A stretch of DNA of 64,000 nt from Planococcus citri. Lineage: Eukaryota; Arthropoda; Insecta; Hemiptera; Pseudococcidae. The translations under genes were made by a program, and so were the position numbers. Positions 21,901 through 34,984 of the stretch are shown here, in pieces. The notes under the pieces were generated by a model. That model made no database searches. It was not told where the DNA came from and saw nothing but the letters and a program-made list of their open reading frames with translations. How positions within the stretch are numbered: the stretch's first letter is position 1; the number at the start of each line of letters is the position of its first letter. The stretch lies in contig NC_088678.1 of NCBI RefSeq assembly GCF_950023065.1, positions 20,512,580 through 20,576,579 of the forward strand, read 5' to 3'.

Positions 21901-24900
21901 CTAAAAACCAAATGAAATGGGGAAAAACACAAAAAAGGATTAAAATATTGAACTAAATTGAACAAACTTTGGTTTAATTCAGCAAAATGCAAATTAATAT
22001 AAAATGATGAAATTTCAGCAAAGTTTAACATAATTTAGATTTTAAAATGCTGGAAAAATCAGAAAATGATTCTACGCAAAAAAAGCATCAAAGTTGATGA
22101 AAACGACCAAAAACTGGTTAAAATCTTCGTAAAAAGCAAAAAAGTTATCAATAATTGCATAAAGTATCCTTTAAACCTTTTCTAAACACACGTAAAACCA
22201 TCAAAAACACGACAAAATCACTAATTTCAACAAAAGAAGGAGGGTCATTTTGGCCATTTTCGTGCCCCTCGCTACTTCGAGACTTGGATGGCCTTTTCTT
22301 ATAGGGGATGGTCTCTATTATTAATATCAGGTGATATTTTCCCAGGGGAACCCATAGGGGGGCTGTGGGGTGGCCCCAAAGTTGAAAATTTCAAAAATTT
22401 TTAGAACCACTGCTCAAAAATGTAAAAAATTAAAAGTAGCCAATATATGTTGCTTCAAGGGTAAGCAATGCGGCACGTAACGCTTTTTTCATTTTTGACC
22501 TTTTTGGGGGTTGTGGTGGGGGTATTTCTATTTTTGAAAATTTTGGAACCCCCTTTTTTGACCCCCTTCCCGTCGAGCCACCCTAATGCCCTTTTCATGG
22601 TTTATTGCTACTAGTAGTAAGTTCAATTGATATCATTTGCAACCCCCTCATCAACTTGGCTCATATCGAAAAATTCAATTTTTGACTTTTTTTTGAGGTC
22701 CATATTTTGGGAAACCATGAAAAGCTATCGAGGTACGGTTTGCGGCAAATATGTTACATTTTACTTCTTAATCGACTGGCATGCTTGAATTTTTATTTCA
22801 AGTCAATTTTTGACCTCATTGTTGCAGATTACTTTTGAGGGTGGCGAACTTTGAGAACCCCTGAAAAAAGTTCTAAAGTGAATTTTTTCAAACTTTGAGC
22901 TGAAATGGTCTTAAATACATGTGTTTAACGAATATAATATGCGAATGCGATATTTTAATACAATTTAGTCATTTTGGCTAATTTTATCAAAAAAAGTAGT
23001 GAGTAAAAAAAAAATGAACAAACAGTCAAATTTCCATAGAATATTGTTGAAATCTTTTCTAAACACAAATACCTAGTAAAAATATTGTTAAAAAACTACA
23101 AACAATTATCAAAAATTGAGAAAAAATTAAAAACATCGTTAAAATCTCAAAAAAAATTAAAAATCCAAAATAAAGAGTTGAAAATTAATCCTAATGTTTC
23201 TCAATTTTTTTTCAAAAATCTGACATCTTAATATCAAGAGAATTCATCGCAATTTTTCAAGTTTTTAAAGGCCTTCTCTTATCAATCCAACTTCAAATGT
23301 CAAGAAATTATGAATTTTTTCCAAGTTTTTGAAGATCTGACAATACCTCAAGAATTTATCGAATTTCGCCAACAATTTGTTTTACAAGTAAGTACATACA
23401 AATTTTTAAAAATCGAAAAAATTCAAACCTAGGTATACTCAAATAGAATTTTTTTCCAAATTTCTTGAAACAGTTCTCATCGATTTTTTCGTAAATTTTG
23501 AAGTTATTTTAAATAATAAAAATATGACAGAATATTCAAATCTTGAAAAATTTTTCCAACGTGAATGTTTGAAAAAATGAAATCGACAATCTGAAATTTC
23601 GCCCAACGCTGTATTTTGGCCACTTTTCCAAATTTCTTTTGGATCAATTTACAAAATGGACAACTTGAGGGGGGAAATTTCAGTAATATGCTCTAGTAGG
23701 TATAGTGAAACACTAGGCAATTTTCCCACTTTATTTCGCAACTAATTCTTTTACACGTGTCACTTTTATCAACTTGAACATCAACATGGTACTTTATATC
23801 AACTCGACTATAGCCCGAAGAAAAATCCATTTGTTATTTCTATCGACACTTTTCCTTCCCCTTCACCCCCGTTCTCCTGGTAAGAAAACTTGGCGGCGTG
23901 AATTATCGAAACAACGATATCCATCACTAAAGTATACCTAGACCTACGTGTAGGTAAGATGGCTAACACAGTACACAGCACACTACACGTAGACAAATTG
24001 TATACACTGTAACCCTTTTCAGCGGTCAGCAACAAAACCCCTTATCATCGAGTGATCTATGTACTTTAACAACGCTCTGGACAAGCTGCCATTGCCATCG
24101 GCGACAATACGTTTATAGTGGCGGTAGTAAAATCATAGGCCTTTTAACTGATCGGTTTCTTTGGAAACCATTCGCATAAACAAACCTTTTTGGAGAATAC
24201 GAACAAATGGCTTGGTTTTCTACAAACAATTGTACACGATGTTCATTGATACAGGCGTCAAAGTTTCCATCCCTTTGTGCATATTTAGAGTACGTCGACC
24301 AGCAAAGCAAGACGACAAAACCCCGTACAAGAAGACGACCTATCGATATAATTGAAAATCGTGTCTTGGTTTTTATCAATGAAGAAACACTTGAATGGCG
24401 AACGGTCTAGACTCGGTTCGAATAAATTCCTTCTTGTATTTTTTATCATCTCGCCTTTCTTAACCTTCGAGCAAAGAAAACACGTCGAGCTCGTGTGAGA
24501 AAATCTCGTCGTGGTATATTTTCATCCCTTATTTTTTTCCCCCTACCTTATCAGAATACATGAGGGGTTTTTTTATATCCATCATTCGTAGATATTGCGC
24601 GTTTTTTTGCACACGTTGGCTGCTTATTACTACACAACGTCGAGTTGGCATTGAAAAATGTTGACCTCCATTTTATAGAGGGCGGAATCGAGAACAGAAA
24701 TATGTACCTTGTATACATCCCACGATAAAGGGTTAGGAGAAAATCGACGAATGGGGGAGCTGCACTCGATCGTAGCCCAAAATTGACTCCTTTCGAGAAA
24801 TTTTGGACGGTTAGAGAGAGAGAGAGAGAAAAAAAACCAAACGAGAAAAAGAACGAGTTACGCCACACAGTTTACCTACCTCCCATCTTTACTAGGGGGT

Positions 24901-26274
24901 TGAAAGGGGGCCCGGGTATCACACGCATGTTACATCGACAACGGGTACATTGGCAACGAAACGAGCCCCCTCATCGACGCAATCTCCATAGCAACCATTA
25001 AGCGCGCCAGTCTTACGTTAGCACAGTGCAGATGAATTTAACGTAAACCATAAGCCTGGACGTTGCAAATCGCTGCTCTGTCTCTCTCTCTATCTCTATC
25101 TCTCCTCTCGACACGTATAGCAATTCACTATATTGCCTGTTGGGCACCTTGTCCGTGTCCCCAACTTGGAGAAAATTTTATTACACGTGAAAAGCCGACA
25201 AACTCGAATGGGCTACGCGCGTTTGGATTTATATTTCAATTATAATTAAGATTCCTCTCCGCTTCCCATCGCATCCTGCTCTGTTCTCGCTGCGGGAAAA
25301 CTTGGCTTCCACAATACATATCTTTTTTATCGACCCGAAAATGCAAATTATTACCCATTAAGTTGATTACACAGGCGAAGAAAAATTACGCCGGAATGAC
25401 TCCTTAGAAAAAACACCAACCCGAGAAGAAAACTACCCGGTATTTTTTATTTTCCTCACTTTCACTTCCCTTTTCTCAACCGAATCGAAAAATTGCCACC
25501 GCCGCGACCCTCCCTAGCCCACGGTCCTTTCACTCCGAGACATTGTAATGTGAGAAAATGTACTATAAATTAAATCTAAAAAAAAAAAAAAAAAGCGCGA
25601 GCGAGAAAAAGAAAAAGAAAGCGGTAAGAAGAAAGACAGAAAACGCCCAACTTATCTTGGTGAAATTTTCCTCTTTATTGTCTTCAACGTGCCCTTCGTT
25701 TTTTTACTTTTTTTTTCAATGCCAGTAGTCGGGGCAACGACGACGATAATTTTTACCGGCGAAAAATTTACACCCCTTTTTCATCGTCGTCTTCGTAGCC
25801 GTCTTCATCGTGTGTCACAAACATTAATTTGTTCGTCGATTCACCCCCCCCCCTCGCCCCCACCCTATCATCAACTTGCGCAGCGAAGCCAATCCGCTTA
25901 TTTGTGCAAACTTTTAATGCTTCATTTTTTTTCATTTTTTTTCGGTTTCTTTCCTTTTCCAGCAGTAACCAAAACGAATATTTTCTCATAGCCATCGAGA
26001 GGATTCATTTTCTTTACGCCTTTCTCGTTCGTAGAAAAAAAGTGGAAATTTTTAAACCTGATTTTATCCGATAAACTTGTCGTTGCGATAAAATTTCATT
26101 TTTGTAAGAAAGCCCTTTGATATGACTCGCCTGAGGGAGCTATGGAGTGGGGGTGAGGGAAGCTGAAATTTTAAAGACAAATTTACGTGGTAGAGAGTAT
26201 TTTTCATTCTTCATTTCACCAATTCCACCTCACCTCACTCTCTTATCGGACACCATCACAACTGCAATAATTAA
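18934..26274. other. 7.3 kb of dlg1 intron, no recognisable gene
   Basis: AT-rich intron with simple repeats: CAT/CGT triplets near 19885-19930, CGACGT near 20330, AG runs near 24811, CT runs near 25080. AGGGTGTCTAACAAAATTCC at 19475 looks like a solitary CAGGGTGTC terminus. The stretch 22240-22880 has G/C-run-rich text resembling a dispersed repeat, but I found no boundaries. No coding exon was recognised. Confidence 0.45.
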
Positions 26275-26589
26275 CAGGGTGCCTACCAAAATTTGATATT
26301 CAAAAATCGCGACTTTACGCGACATTTTTTCAGACCCCCCTCCACTGTTTCAACGAGAAAAAAAACTGAGTTTCCAAGAAAGTTCAATTTTTTTTTGGGG
26401 GGGGGGGGAATTTTTGACCAACATTCAAAGTGACAAAAAAATGTATGAAATACATAATTCTGTACTAAAACAATATTATGAAGAAAACTTGAAAACAACA
26501 TTTTTAAATCAGAACGATTTTTAGCACCTTATTTTTAACGATTTTTGGTAAAAATCACTTTTTTGCGACTTTTGCGACCTATTTTCAAA

Positions 26590-27343
26590 ATCGCGTCTTT
26601 CGCGACTTATCATTAAAATTGCAAATTTTATTACAACTTTTGCAGTCCATTTTAAAAATTGAGACTTTTTTGCAACTTCTGAGACCCATTTTCAAAATTG
26701 CGACCATTTTCTCGACTTTTGCGACCATTTTCTCGACTTTTGCGACCCATTTTCAAAACCGAGACTTTTTCTCGACTTCGGCGACCCATTTTCAAAATTT
26801 AGACCTTTTCCTCGACTTTTGCGACCCATCTTCAAAATTGAGACTTTTTTGAAACTTTTGCGACCCATTTTCAATATTGTGACTTTTTCTGACTTTTGCG
26901 ACCCATTTCCAAGATTGCGACTTTTTTCAACGTTTGCGACCCATTTCTAAAATTGTGACTTTTTTTGACTTTCGCGACCCATTTTCAAAATTGCAACTTT
27001 TTCTCAACTTTTGGGACCTATTTTAGAAATTGCAACTTTTTCTCAACTTTTGAGACCCATTTTCAAAATTGAGACTTTTTTACAACTTTTGCGACCCATT
27101 TTCAATATTGTGACTTTTTTCGACTTTCGCGACCTATGTTTGCGACTGTTTTCGACATTCGCGACCCATTTCTAAAATTGTGACTTTTTTTGACTTTCGC
27201 GACCCATTTTCAAAATTGCAGCTTTTTCTCAACTTTTGAGACCCATTTTCAAAATTGAGACTTTTTTGCAACCTTTGCGACCTTTTTTCGAAATTGAGAT
27301 TTTTTTGCAACTTTTGCAACCCATTTTCAAAATCAAGACCTTT
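26590..27343. repeat. 39-bp satellite, block 1
   Basis: Tandem units approximate CGACCCATTTTCAAAATTGA followed by GACTTTTTTGCAACTTTTG. The 39-bp period equals 13 codons, so frames stay open and encode 13-residue Phe-rich repeats by arithmetic rather than selection. Variants with shorter (about 24-bp) units occur near 26700-26740. Confidence 0.85.
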
Positions 27344-28080
27344 CAGGAGTTGAAACTGTTAAAAAATTGATTTTTGGTTTTTGGTTTCAGTTCAGTTTTC
27401 ACCTTTTGATAATTGGTTTTTGGTTTACAGTTTTTTGCTACTTTTATTTGGTTTTGGGTTTTTGGTTTCAGTTTTCAGGTTTTTTCTTCTGCCAATTATT
27501 GCATTATGCCGCCTAATTTTAAGTAGTATTAGTATTATTAAATATTGTATTCATATTTTCTACTAGTCAATTAATGCATAAAATGTCAAAACATTACACA
27601 TATTTTGACATTTTTGATAATTTAAATTAAGTAAAAATTTTTAGGGTTCCCCCTAGCCACGCCTCGGGAAACCCTATTAAAATCACCAAGGATAATTTTC
27701 CAGTGCGTCATGTTATTTAGAAAGGTATCTTAGGTGTTGCGTATTATGCTACAACATAAGACACCTTTGTGCTTGCCAAGTCACTTTCCGATTCTTCAGT
27801 TTCTTTAATCTACAACAACGCACTCTGGAGTTGTACTATGTGAATCAACTTTTCATTTTTCGCATTGGTGGAAGTCAGCTTAAGTCACAAGGCATCACGG
27901 ATTCAATAATTGTATTGGTCGAAGTTTTTTTTTGTTTGTTTTTTTCAATTTATGGAACATTATTTTACCTGTACACAGGGAACCTGTTGCCAGGTCACCT
28001 GTGACCTAGCTTGTTTATATTTGGTTTTTTCTTCATTTTTGGTTTTGGGGTTTTTAACTTTTTAACAGTTTCAACCCCTG
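27344..28080. mobile_element. 737-bp hAT-like element inserted in the satellite
   Basis: The left end CAGGAGTTGAAACTGTTAAA and right end TTTAACAGTTTCAACCCCTG are inverted over about 24 bp. AGACCTTT precedes the left end (27336-27343) and recurs at 28084-28091, three bases past the right end, so the 8-bp duplication is imperfect or coincidental within the satellite. TTGGTTTTTGGTTT words lie at both ends; no transposase. An AGGTCACCTGTGACCT motif occurs at about 27994. Confidence 0.7.
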
Positions 28081-29145
28081 ACGAGACCTTTTTTTCGATT
28101 TTCAACCCATTTTCAATATTTATTATGACTTTTTTCAACTTTTGCGACCTATTTTCAAAATTGCAACTTTTTCTCCACTTTTGCAACCCATCTTCAAAAT
28201 TCAGACTTTTTTGAAACTTTTGCAATCCTTTTTCAAAATTGAGACTTTTTTGCAACTTTTGCGACCCATTTTTAAAATTGAGACTTTTTTGCAACTGTTG
28301 TGCCCTATTTTCAAAATTGCGATACTTTACTCGACTTTTGCGATCAATTTCCAAAATCGAGACTTTTTTGCAACTTTTGCTACCCATTTTCAAAATTTGA
28401 ATTCATTTGCAACTTTTGCGACCCATTTTCAATATTGTGACTTTTTTCGACTTTCACGACCCATTTTCAAAATTGCAGCTTTTTCTCAACTTTTGCGACC
28501 CATTTTCAAAATTGAGACTTTTCTGCAACTGTTGCAACCCATTTTCAAAAAAAGACTTTTTTTCGACTTTTGCGACCCATTTTCAAAATCGAGATCTGTT
28601 TTGCAACTTTTGCATCCCATTTTCAATATTGCGACACTTTTCTCGACTTTTGCAATCAATTTTCGAAATCGAGACTTTTATTCAACTTTTGCTACCCATT
28701 TTCAATTTTTGCGACCTATTTTCAATATTGTGACTTTTTTCAACTTTCTCGACCCATTTCCAAAATTGTGACCTATTTTCAGAGTTGCAGCTTTTTCTGC
28801 AACTTTTGCAACCCATTTTCAAAATTGAGACTTTTTTGCAACTTTTGCGTCCTATTTTCAAAATTGCGACATTTTTTTCGACTTTTGCGATCAATTTTTG
28901 AAATCAAGACTTTTTTGCAACTTTTGAGACCCATTTTCAGAATTTAGATTTTTTGCAACTTCACGACCTATTTTCAAAATTGCAACTTTTTCTCAACTTT
29001 GGCCACACATTTTCAAAATTGCGTCTTTTTCTCGACTTTTGTAACTCATTTTCAAAATCGAGACTTTTTTTGCGACTTTCGCGATCTATTTTCAATGTAG
29101 CGACATTTTCAAAATTGAGATTTTTTCACGACTTTTGCAACATGG
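28081..29145. repeat. 39-bp satellite, block 2
   Basis: Continues the same 39-bp unit as block 1 on the far side of the hAT-like insertion. About 27 units fit in this block. Several units are nearly identical (CCCATTTTCAAAATTGAGAC followed by TTTTTTGCAACTTTTGCGA), while others show single-base drift. Confidence 0.85.
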
Positions 29146-29156
29146 CGGACACCCTG

Positions 29157-32100
29157 TTACTTACAACTCATTTTGTTTTTGCCTCTTAGAGATGCCATAT
29201 TCATCTCCTCATAAGAACGTGAATTCCCCCCCCCCAAAATGGAACAAATGAACGAACGAACGAACGAACAAGTAATTATATTAACAATTACTCCACCAAC
29301 AATTGAGGCATAACTGTGTAGAATTTTCGAACATTGTGGAATAGAATTTCAAAATGATAAGAGTCCTATATAATGAGGGCAGAGATAAAGAAGAGCTACT
29401 ATACTGTCATCGTATTAATTGGACTATATACGAAGGTATTCATTTTTCAGTGTATATACGGGTTCTCTCAAGAGGCTTCCATTAAAACTGGGCGAGAGAG
29501 TTTTTTATTTTCATTTTCATCTTACATAATTCAGGTCGAAGGCAACCTATCCAGTTGGTTGTAGATGGACAAGAAGACACGAAATAAAGAAAACAAAATG
29601 AAAAAAAAAGGACACCATTGCGAACAATCTTAAGTGGCAGTCCGCTATTGAACATTTAAAACGACTCGCAACAGCGAATAATTACCCTTATTCGGGAAAA
29701 TTTCCAAGTACAAATACATGAGAGGTCCCTAGCTGACATTTACAAAGGTGAAAATTTAAAACGGAGTAACGCGTGATACGGTCGTAAGACACTTTGCGTG
29801 ACGGCTGACGCGTCATAAAACCACTTGATGGATTACGGTACGGTTTCAGTAGGGCTTTAGGTTTCTAGGTTGGAAACCACAGCACACAGTCGAGGGTCAT
29901 ACTGCGAGGGAATTTTTTACTCTTCGTCGTGCACCATGTGCTCACTGCTCCTGCTCGTGGTGGATGAGAATGCCAGCCTGCTACCCCCTTCATCAACAAG
30001 AGCTGTGAAAAAAATTACTCTCCATTATGTGCGTCGTTATACAATTCACCCTAACGTATATAAATATTCACGCCAAGGTAAATTCTCACCCTCAACGTGT
30101 GAGGTGTAATTCGACGGAAGGAGAACGATTTAAGCGTGTAAAAGGTGGCACGTGTGCGCGACGCTGAGTCGAATTAAAAGGGGAATTTAAAAGTCACAAA
30201 TGTGTCTGGATGGTGTACTTGATTTGTGTGTTGATTACGTTTTTTAAATGAATACCTCTAGCTCTGTTCGGACGATTCTGTTCAGTTACAGGAAAAAATT
30301 AATGTTGTTGGAAAATGAAGAACTTGGAGACGGAGGAGGATGTCAAATTTTTCAAAAAATTCCTTGTGAGGTTTCGAAGTAATGTTTTCAAACCTCTGAA
30401 TCGCCTTTTTGCAATATTTTTATCAAAATTGACGTAAGAGTTATTTTCATCAATTTTTCGAAGTTCATGAATAATTTTTCATCATTTTGCAATTTTACGT
30501 TAATAATGTTTTTTCTTCCACAATTTTTTTCATTTTGGTGTATAATTTATTAGCTTTTGCTTGTTGATTTTCAATTCCCATCTTTTCTCCGAGCTTATAT
30601 TTTAATTCTGTTCGTTTGAAGTGATTTTTTTTGTCATTTTCAAAAGCTCGACTTATTCGTCGCACAAGCACAGAAAATTCTAACCGAATATTGAAAAAGA
30701 TTCCAAAAAAAGATAAACCTTTGGTCTTCTCTTCACTCTCTTCCCGGTTCATTTACTTATCTATTTTTTCAAAGCTTTTTTAAAAGCTTTCGATTTCGCT
30801 AAATCGAATTCTCACTCGAAGAAGTAATTTCTCTTACTTCTACGTCGATTCGTTTCAAAACACGGTTTATTTTTACAACAAAACTAAATACAATTTTTAC
30901 AAAAAAGGATTTAGCAAATTTCCAGCGAGTTTTTTTTTTCAGGGTAAATGACGCGACAGAGAACCCCCCCCCCTCCCCCTTAAGGTGAACCGAGTAGGCA
31001 GGTACATACAGCGAGGCATAGAAATGGAAAACGAAGGGGAGAAAGTGAGAAAGAAAGACGGTATTACTCGAGATGAAAATTCGATTCGTTCGAGCGAAAA
31101 ATACACCTTGTTAAACATTTCCACCTCAGCATCGCCTCATGCTCGTTCTTCATTTATCCCCAGCGAGATTTTTCCGAACTATTAAAACATCCGCTGTGCC
31201 GAGAAATTGCGTCCATGTGCTTTAACTTGAGACAGCTTTGGCGAAGAATTCTCCCTCTCTGCACATACTATAACTTTCATACGCTTATATTATGTACATT
31301 AAAGGCACCTGTAAATGACGTAATGAAACGGAAATTTCATCGCTCGTTTGTACCTATTCTCGATATAGTTATTGCTGCGTTAGGTAGACGTATACCTACC
31401 TATTCTACATGCTATGTGTACGCGAGAGGTGAAAAACCTCAATCTTCCTCCCTCGTCGTCTGCTACCCTTACAGTATCGTTCATTAGTGCACGTGTGCTT
31501 TACCGTAGCGAGCTTTTAGTTTCATTTCAAAAACCAGTAAATGCGCGCCTTTGTGCATAGTTAATTTCCAAACGATTGCGTAAAATTAAATGAAATTTTT
31601 TTCCTCAACACGTATTCCGAATTCACAACTAAAGAGATGATTCGAAGCGGCAGCCAACTTAATGAGATTTCATTATGATTAAAATTCAAAAATTTGTAAA
31701 AAAAAATATTCTGAAAGAATTAGGTAAGTCAAAAACTGAAAATTTGAAAAAATATCGATTCGGGGTTTTCACTTTGAGTAAAGTTTTTTGATAGTTGGAA
31801 CTTTATTTTTCGAACTTTGCTCTCGTTATTCGTGGACACTTTTGTTGTCAAGACGTATAAGAAAATAGGTCGCGAATAACAAAGTTTGTGCCAAACAAAA
31901 TGCTTAATGCAATACTGAACTTATGGTTCCTACTTTTACATTTATGTATAATCGAAAAAGTTAACCAATCTTATATTGGGTACTAGGTTACATAACTTTA
32001 AAGTAGATTAACAGCTTTGAAATGTTTTCACCTACTTGCTGAAATTGGAACTACAATGTTGTTATTCAATACTTACACGTGTAATTCTTTTTTCGTTATG

Positions 32101-32440
32101 AGGAGGTGGAGGAGAAGGGAAGGAGACGATGTTATAAATGGACATGAATAAAAATGTGCACTAGACTGCTGCTAGTATCCATATACTTTATTTGTTATTC
32201 GAGATGTCCGCCCCTGGTTTGAATGGGATGTGATTTTTAAAAAGAACGTGGTCTGAAACCATCTTGACAAAATTTCAGCTATCCAAATTGATTTTTAAAT
32301 TGGCGAATTTTTAAAAATTCAAAATTGTCTATTTTTGGTGAATCATTCATTTTTTTTTTTTTTTTTTTAGAAAAATGTATACAAATTCTGTACAGATTAT
32401 GAAAATTAGTCCTGAAAGTAATATCAACAACCTTTTCATA
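29157..32440. other. dlg1 intron, no recognisable gene
   Basis: Mixed sequence with a (GAAC)n tract at 29249-29270 and C-runs near 30965. Short open frames lack splice context or recognisable domains. Confidence 0.45.
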
Positions 32441-33425
32441 GGGTGCCATTTATCAGCACGACGAGAAAAAGGGATTTTGCACGACAGATGTGAACGCCTG
32501 AAAACCAGGTATTGAACGACAGCAAGTGTTGTCATCCATTGCACGACAGAAAAATTAAAAGTGCACACCGACGTATGCCCGACGAATTAAATAAAATACA
32601 CAGACTAATTTGCTAAAGAAACGACAAAATTGAGATCAAAACGACAAATTATAAAATTTAATGAAAGTTGGCGATACTCGCAATATAATTAAAATAAAGA
32701 CAAATTACTCGCGGGTTAAAATTAGGAAATTTAAAAATATTGTGAAATGTAATGTTCTATTAAGTAGGTAAATTAAACGAGAAGTGCCTTTTTAGCTTTG
32801 CTCGGCCTCCCTATCTTCCTCTTCTGCCCAAGAGGCACATTTTTCGCTTCAATCGTCACTGTCACTTTCTCAAGTTTTACTTCCATTCCTAATGTGTGCT
32901 TCCATATCACATTTTTAGTGAAAAATGGGCAAGTAAACTTTGATTTGCAATTGTCATCGTACACAGAAATGGTCCACACATTGAACATTTCCTTTTTTAG
33001 TTCATCAAATGATTTCCATGCCTCATACCTATTTTCGCTTATACCTAGCAACTGCGGAGTTCGAAATAGGTTTCTTCGCTGATGAGGAAGCCACAAAGAA
33101 AATTTGACAGTCTGAAGCAGTGGAATCCTTAATAACATGGGCATTTTTGACGTACCATTGGTACGATTTAGTCCACATTGGAAGCGATATGGCCGTCTCA
33201 TGGAAAAAGAAAGAGATACTCGTAAATTGAAAGGAACATTCGTCGGGCATTCCCTTTTTCGTGACGTGAATTTTTCATATGTGTTGACCAAGGTCTGTCG
33301 TTCAATGTTGTCGTTCTAACAACCAAAACAGTCGTTAAGTCGCATGTCGTTCAAAAACCATTATGTTGTCGTGGGGTTGTCCTGTCGTGCAATTCATTTA
33401 TTCTGTCGTTCAATTAAAGTTTTCC
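32440..33425 (-). mobile_element. decayed MULE-like element
   Basis: A transposase fragment on the minus strand (32773-33291) lies between flanks rich in CGACAG motifs: GCACGACAG, GAACGACAG and GCACGACAG at 32450-32550, and the inverse TGTCGTTCAA, TGTCGTGCAA and TGTCGTTCAA at 33295-33415. The opposed motif clusters look like the long, internally repetitive terminal inverted repeats of Mutator-type elements. Exact ends were not found. Confidence 0.5.
32773..33291 (-). pseudogene. MULE-type transposase C-terminus with SWIM-like zinc finger, broken
   Basis: The minus-strand frame ends ...WTISVYDDNCKSKFTCPFF then IWKHTLGMEV and AKNVPLGQKRKIGRPSKAKK. The arrangement FTCPFF...WKH followed by VPLGQKRKxGRP matches the SWIM finger plus basic/GRP tail seen in MULE-related insect proteins. 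Two expected finger cysteines are replaced (Phe and Trp at the CxC and CxH positions). Homologous sequence upstream continues in another frame (33029-33250, HVIKDSTASDCQIFFVASSS), implying a frameshift near 33060-33080. It is non-functional. Confidence 0.65.
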
Positions 33426-34034
33426 CCTTTTCATATGTATTTTTGAATGATTATCACATTTTTCAGAAAAGGTTTTGTGTGCTTCCAAGATACATATCTC
33501 ATTCAAAATTGATTTTTTAAAAAATGAAATGAAAATTTTTTTGAAAACATGAAAAAAGTAGGTAGAAGCAATCTGATGAAATTTTCAAATTGATGAAATC
33601 CTAAAATGTTGTACAAAAGTTGAATCATGTACCCTATCAGCGATCTGAGGGCATATTGATGATTCTAAATTTAACCCCTCGACTACATATACAACTTACT
33701 ACATCGATATGTCCCCCTACAAAACACCATTTGGGCATAAATTCGCGGAAACGTTTTCCTGACACCTTAAAATCAGCAATTTTCATACTTTCAACGAATT
33801 TGTGCCGACGTAAGCGACCACCGAAAAAAAAAAATGAACTCCACAGGGAGATTCAGCATTTCAAACTCTACAAATTGAGTGCTAAGGCTAAATTTTAAAC
33901 ATCGATTTTGGAGCTTTAAACCTGAAAAACGTGAATTTTTAGCTAAAATGGCCCCACTTTGAGGCCACGTGGCTCAGCCCCATGGTGCCGCGGGGGGCTA
34001 AAATTTTTTTGGGTGGTTTCAACTCAAAAGGAAC
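33426..34034. other. intron; possible dispersed-repeat fragment
   Basis: The segment near 33950-34010 (CCCACTTTGAGGCC...GGCTCAGCCCC) resembles 53325-53365 (CCTACTTTGAGGAC...GGCTCAGCCCC) in the foldback at 52541-53440, so a fragment of that family is probably present. Nothing else is seen. Confidence 0.4.
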
Positions 34035-34489
34035 CACATAAGGTGCACCGGGGGAAGTCCGAATTCGGGGTAAGTCAGAAAAACTGCTCTAGCTCTTAGA
34101 GGCTTGTATCTGCCGAAGCGCTACCCAGGGATAACTTGAGGGTACTACCCCTACTTCATCACAGCGTAAAAAATTTCGCGACCCAGTTTCATTTTACAGG
34201 CTTTTCATTGGTTCATTTTTAGTTGCTGTTTTGAATTTGATTTCAAATTGTAATCAGTGTTTTTCAAACTGCTTTTTACCTCAGAAGAAATGATCAGTAA
34301 AAGTGATATTATAAGTGAAAGTATTCCTAAAACAATAATGTAAAACCCCAAGTATTCAATTTTTGTTAATTTTCAATTATTCATTATTTATATCGCTTTT
34401 TCTGACTTACCCCCTAAATTAGTGCTATGGGGTAAGTCAGAAAAGTGAACATTGATAATTAGGATTCGACTTCATCGATGTGTAATACG

Positions 34490-34925
34490 TAGAATAATAT
34501 GTTTTCGAGGTCGTAGAATCCAAATCTGGAGTTATTTTTTTTTGTAGGAGTGGGGGGTGAGGCGTGGGGAGGGGGCAATTCTAAATTTTTCGTACATTAT
34601 TGTGTAATATGTCGATTGATATGTTTTCGAGGTCGTAGAATCCGAATCTGCAGTTATTTTTTTTGTAGGAGTGGGGGGTGAGGCGTGAGGAGAGGGAAAA
34701 TTTCGAATTTTTCGTACATTATTGTGTAATATGTCGAATAATATGTTTTCGAATTCGTAGAATCCGAATTTGGAGTAATTTTTTCTGTAGGAGTGGAGGG
34801 TGAGGCGTGGGGAAAGGGAAAATTTCAAATTTCTCCTGCATTATCGTGTTATATGTCGAATAATATATTTTCGAGGTCGTAGAATTCGAATCGGGAGTCA
34901 TTTTTTATGGTGAAGGTGGAAGGTG
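34490..34925 (+). repeat. ~122-bp satellite, forward block
   Basis: TCGTAGAATC-type words start at 34511, 34633, 34755 and 34878, a period of 122-123 bp. The unit holds GTAGGAGTGGGGGGTGAGGC, a TTTCGTACATTATTGTGTAA stretch and ATATGTTTTCGAGG. Confidence 0.9.
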
Positions 34926-34984
34926 AGTCGTAGGTTCGCATGGGTGGGGCCCTCTCCCCAAACGGTGATACTTGAATAGCACTC

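Larger units (their letters stand above)
26275..29156. mobile_element. CAGGGTG-ended element carrying a 39-bp satellite
   Basis: The left end CAGGGTGCCTACCAAAATT and right end GGCGGACACCCTG are inverted, and the interior is almost entirely the 39-bp tandem repeat described below, split by a hAT-like insertion. The outer ends match the terminus of the element at 17688-18928. Flanking duplication is not clear (possibly TA). No transposase was seen. Confidence 0.6.

Noticed and set aside
28142..28947. 209- and 125-codon frames in the 39-bp satellite
   Set aside because: A repeat period divisible by three keeps several frames open; there is no start context or non-repeat coding part.
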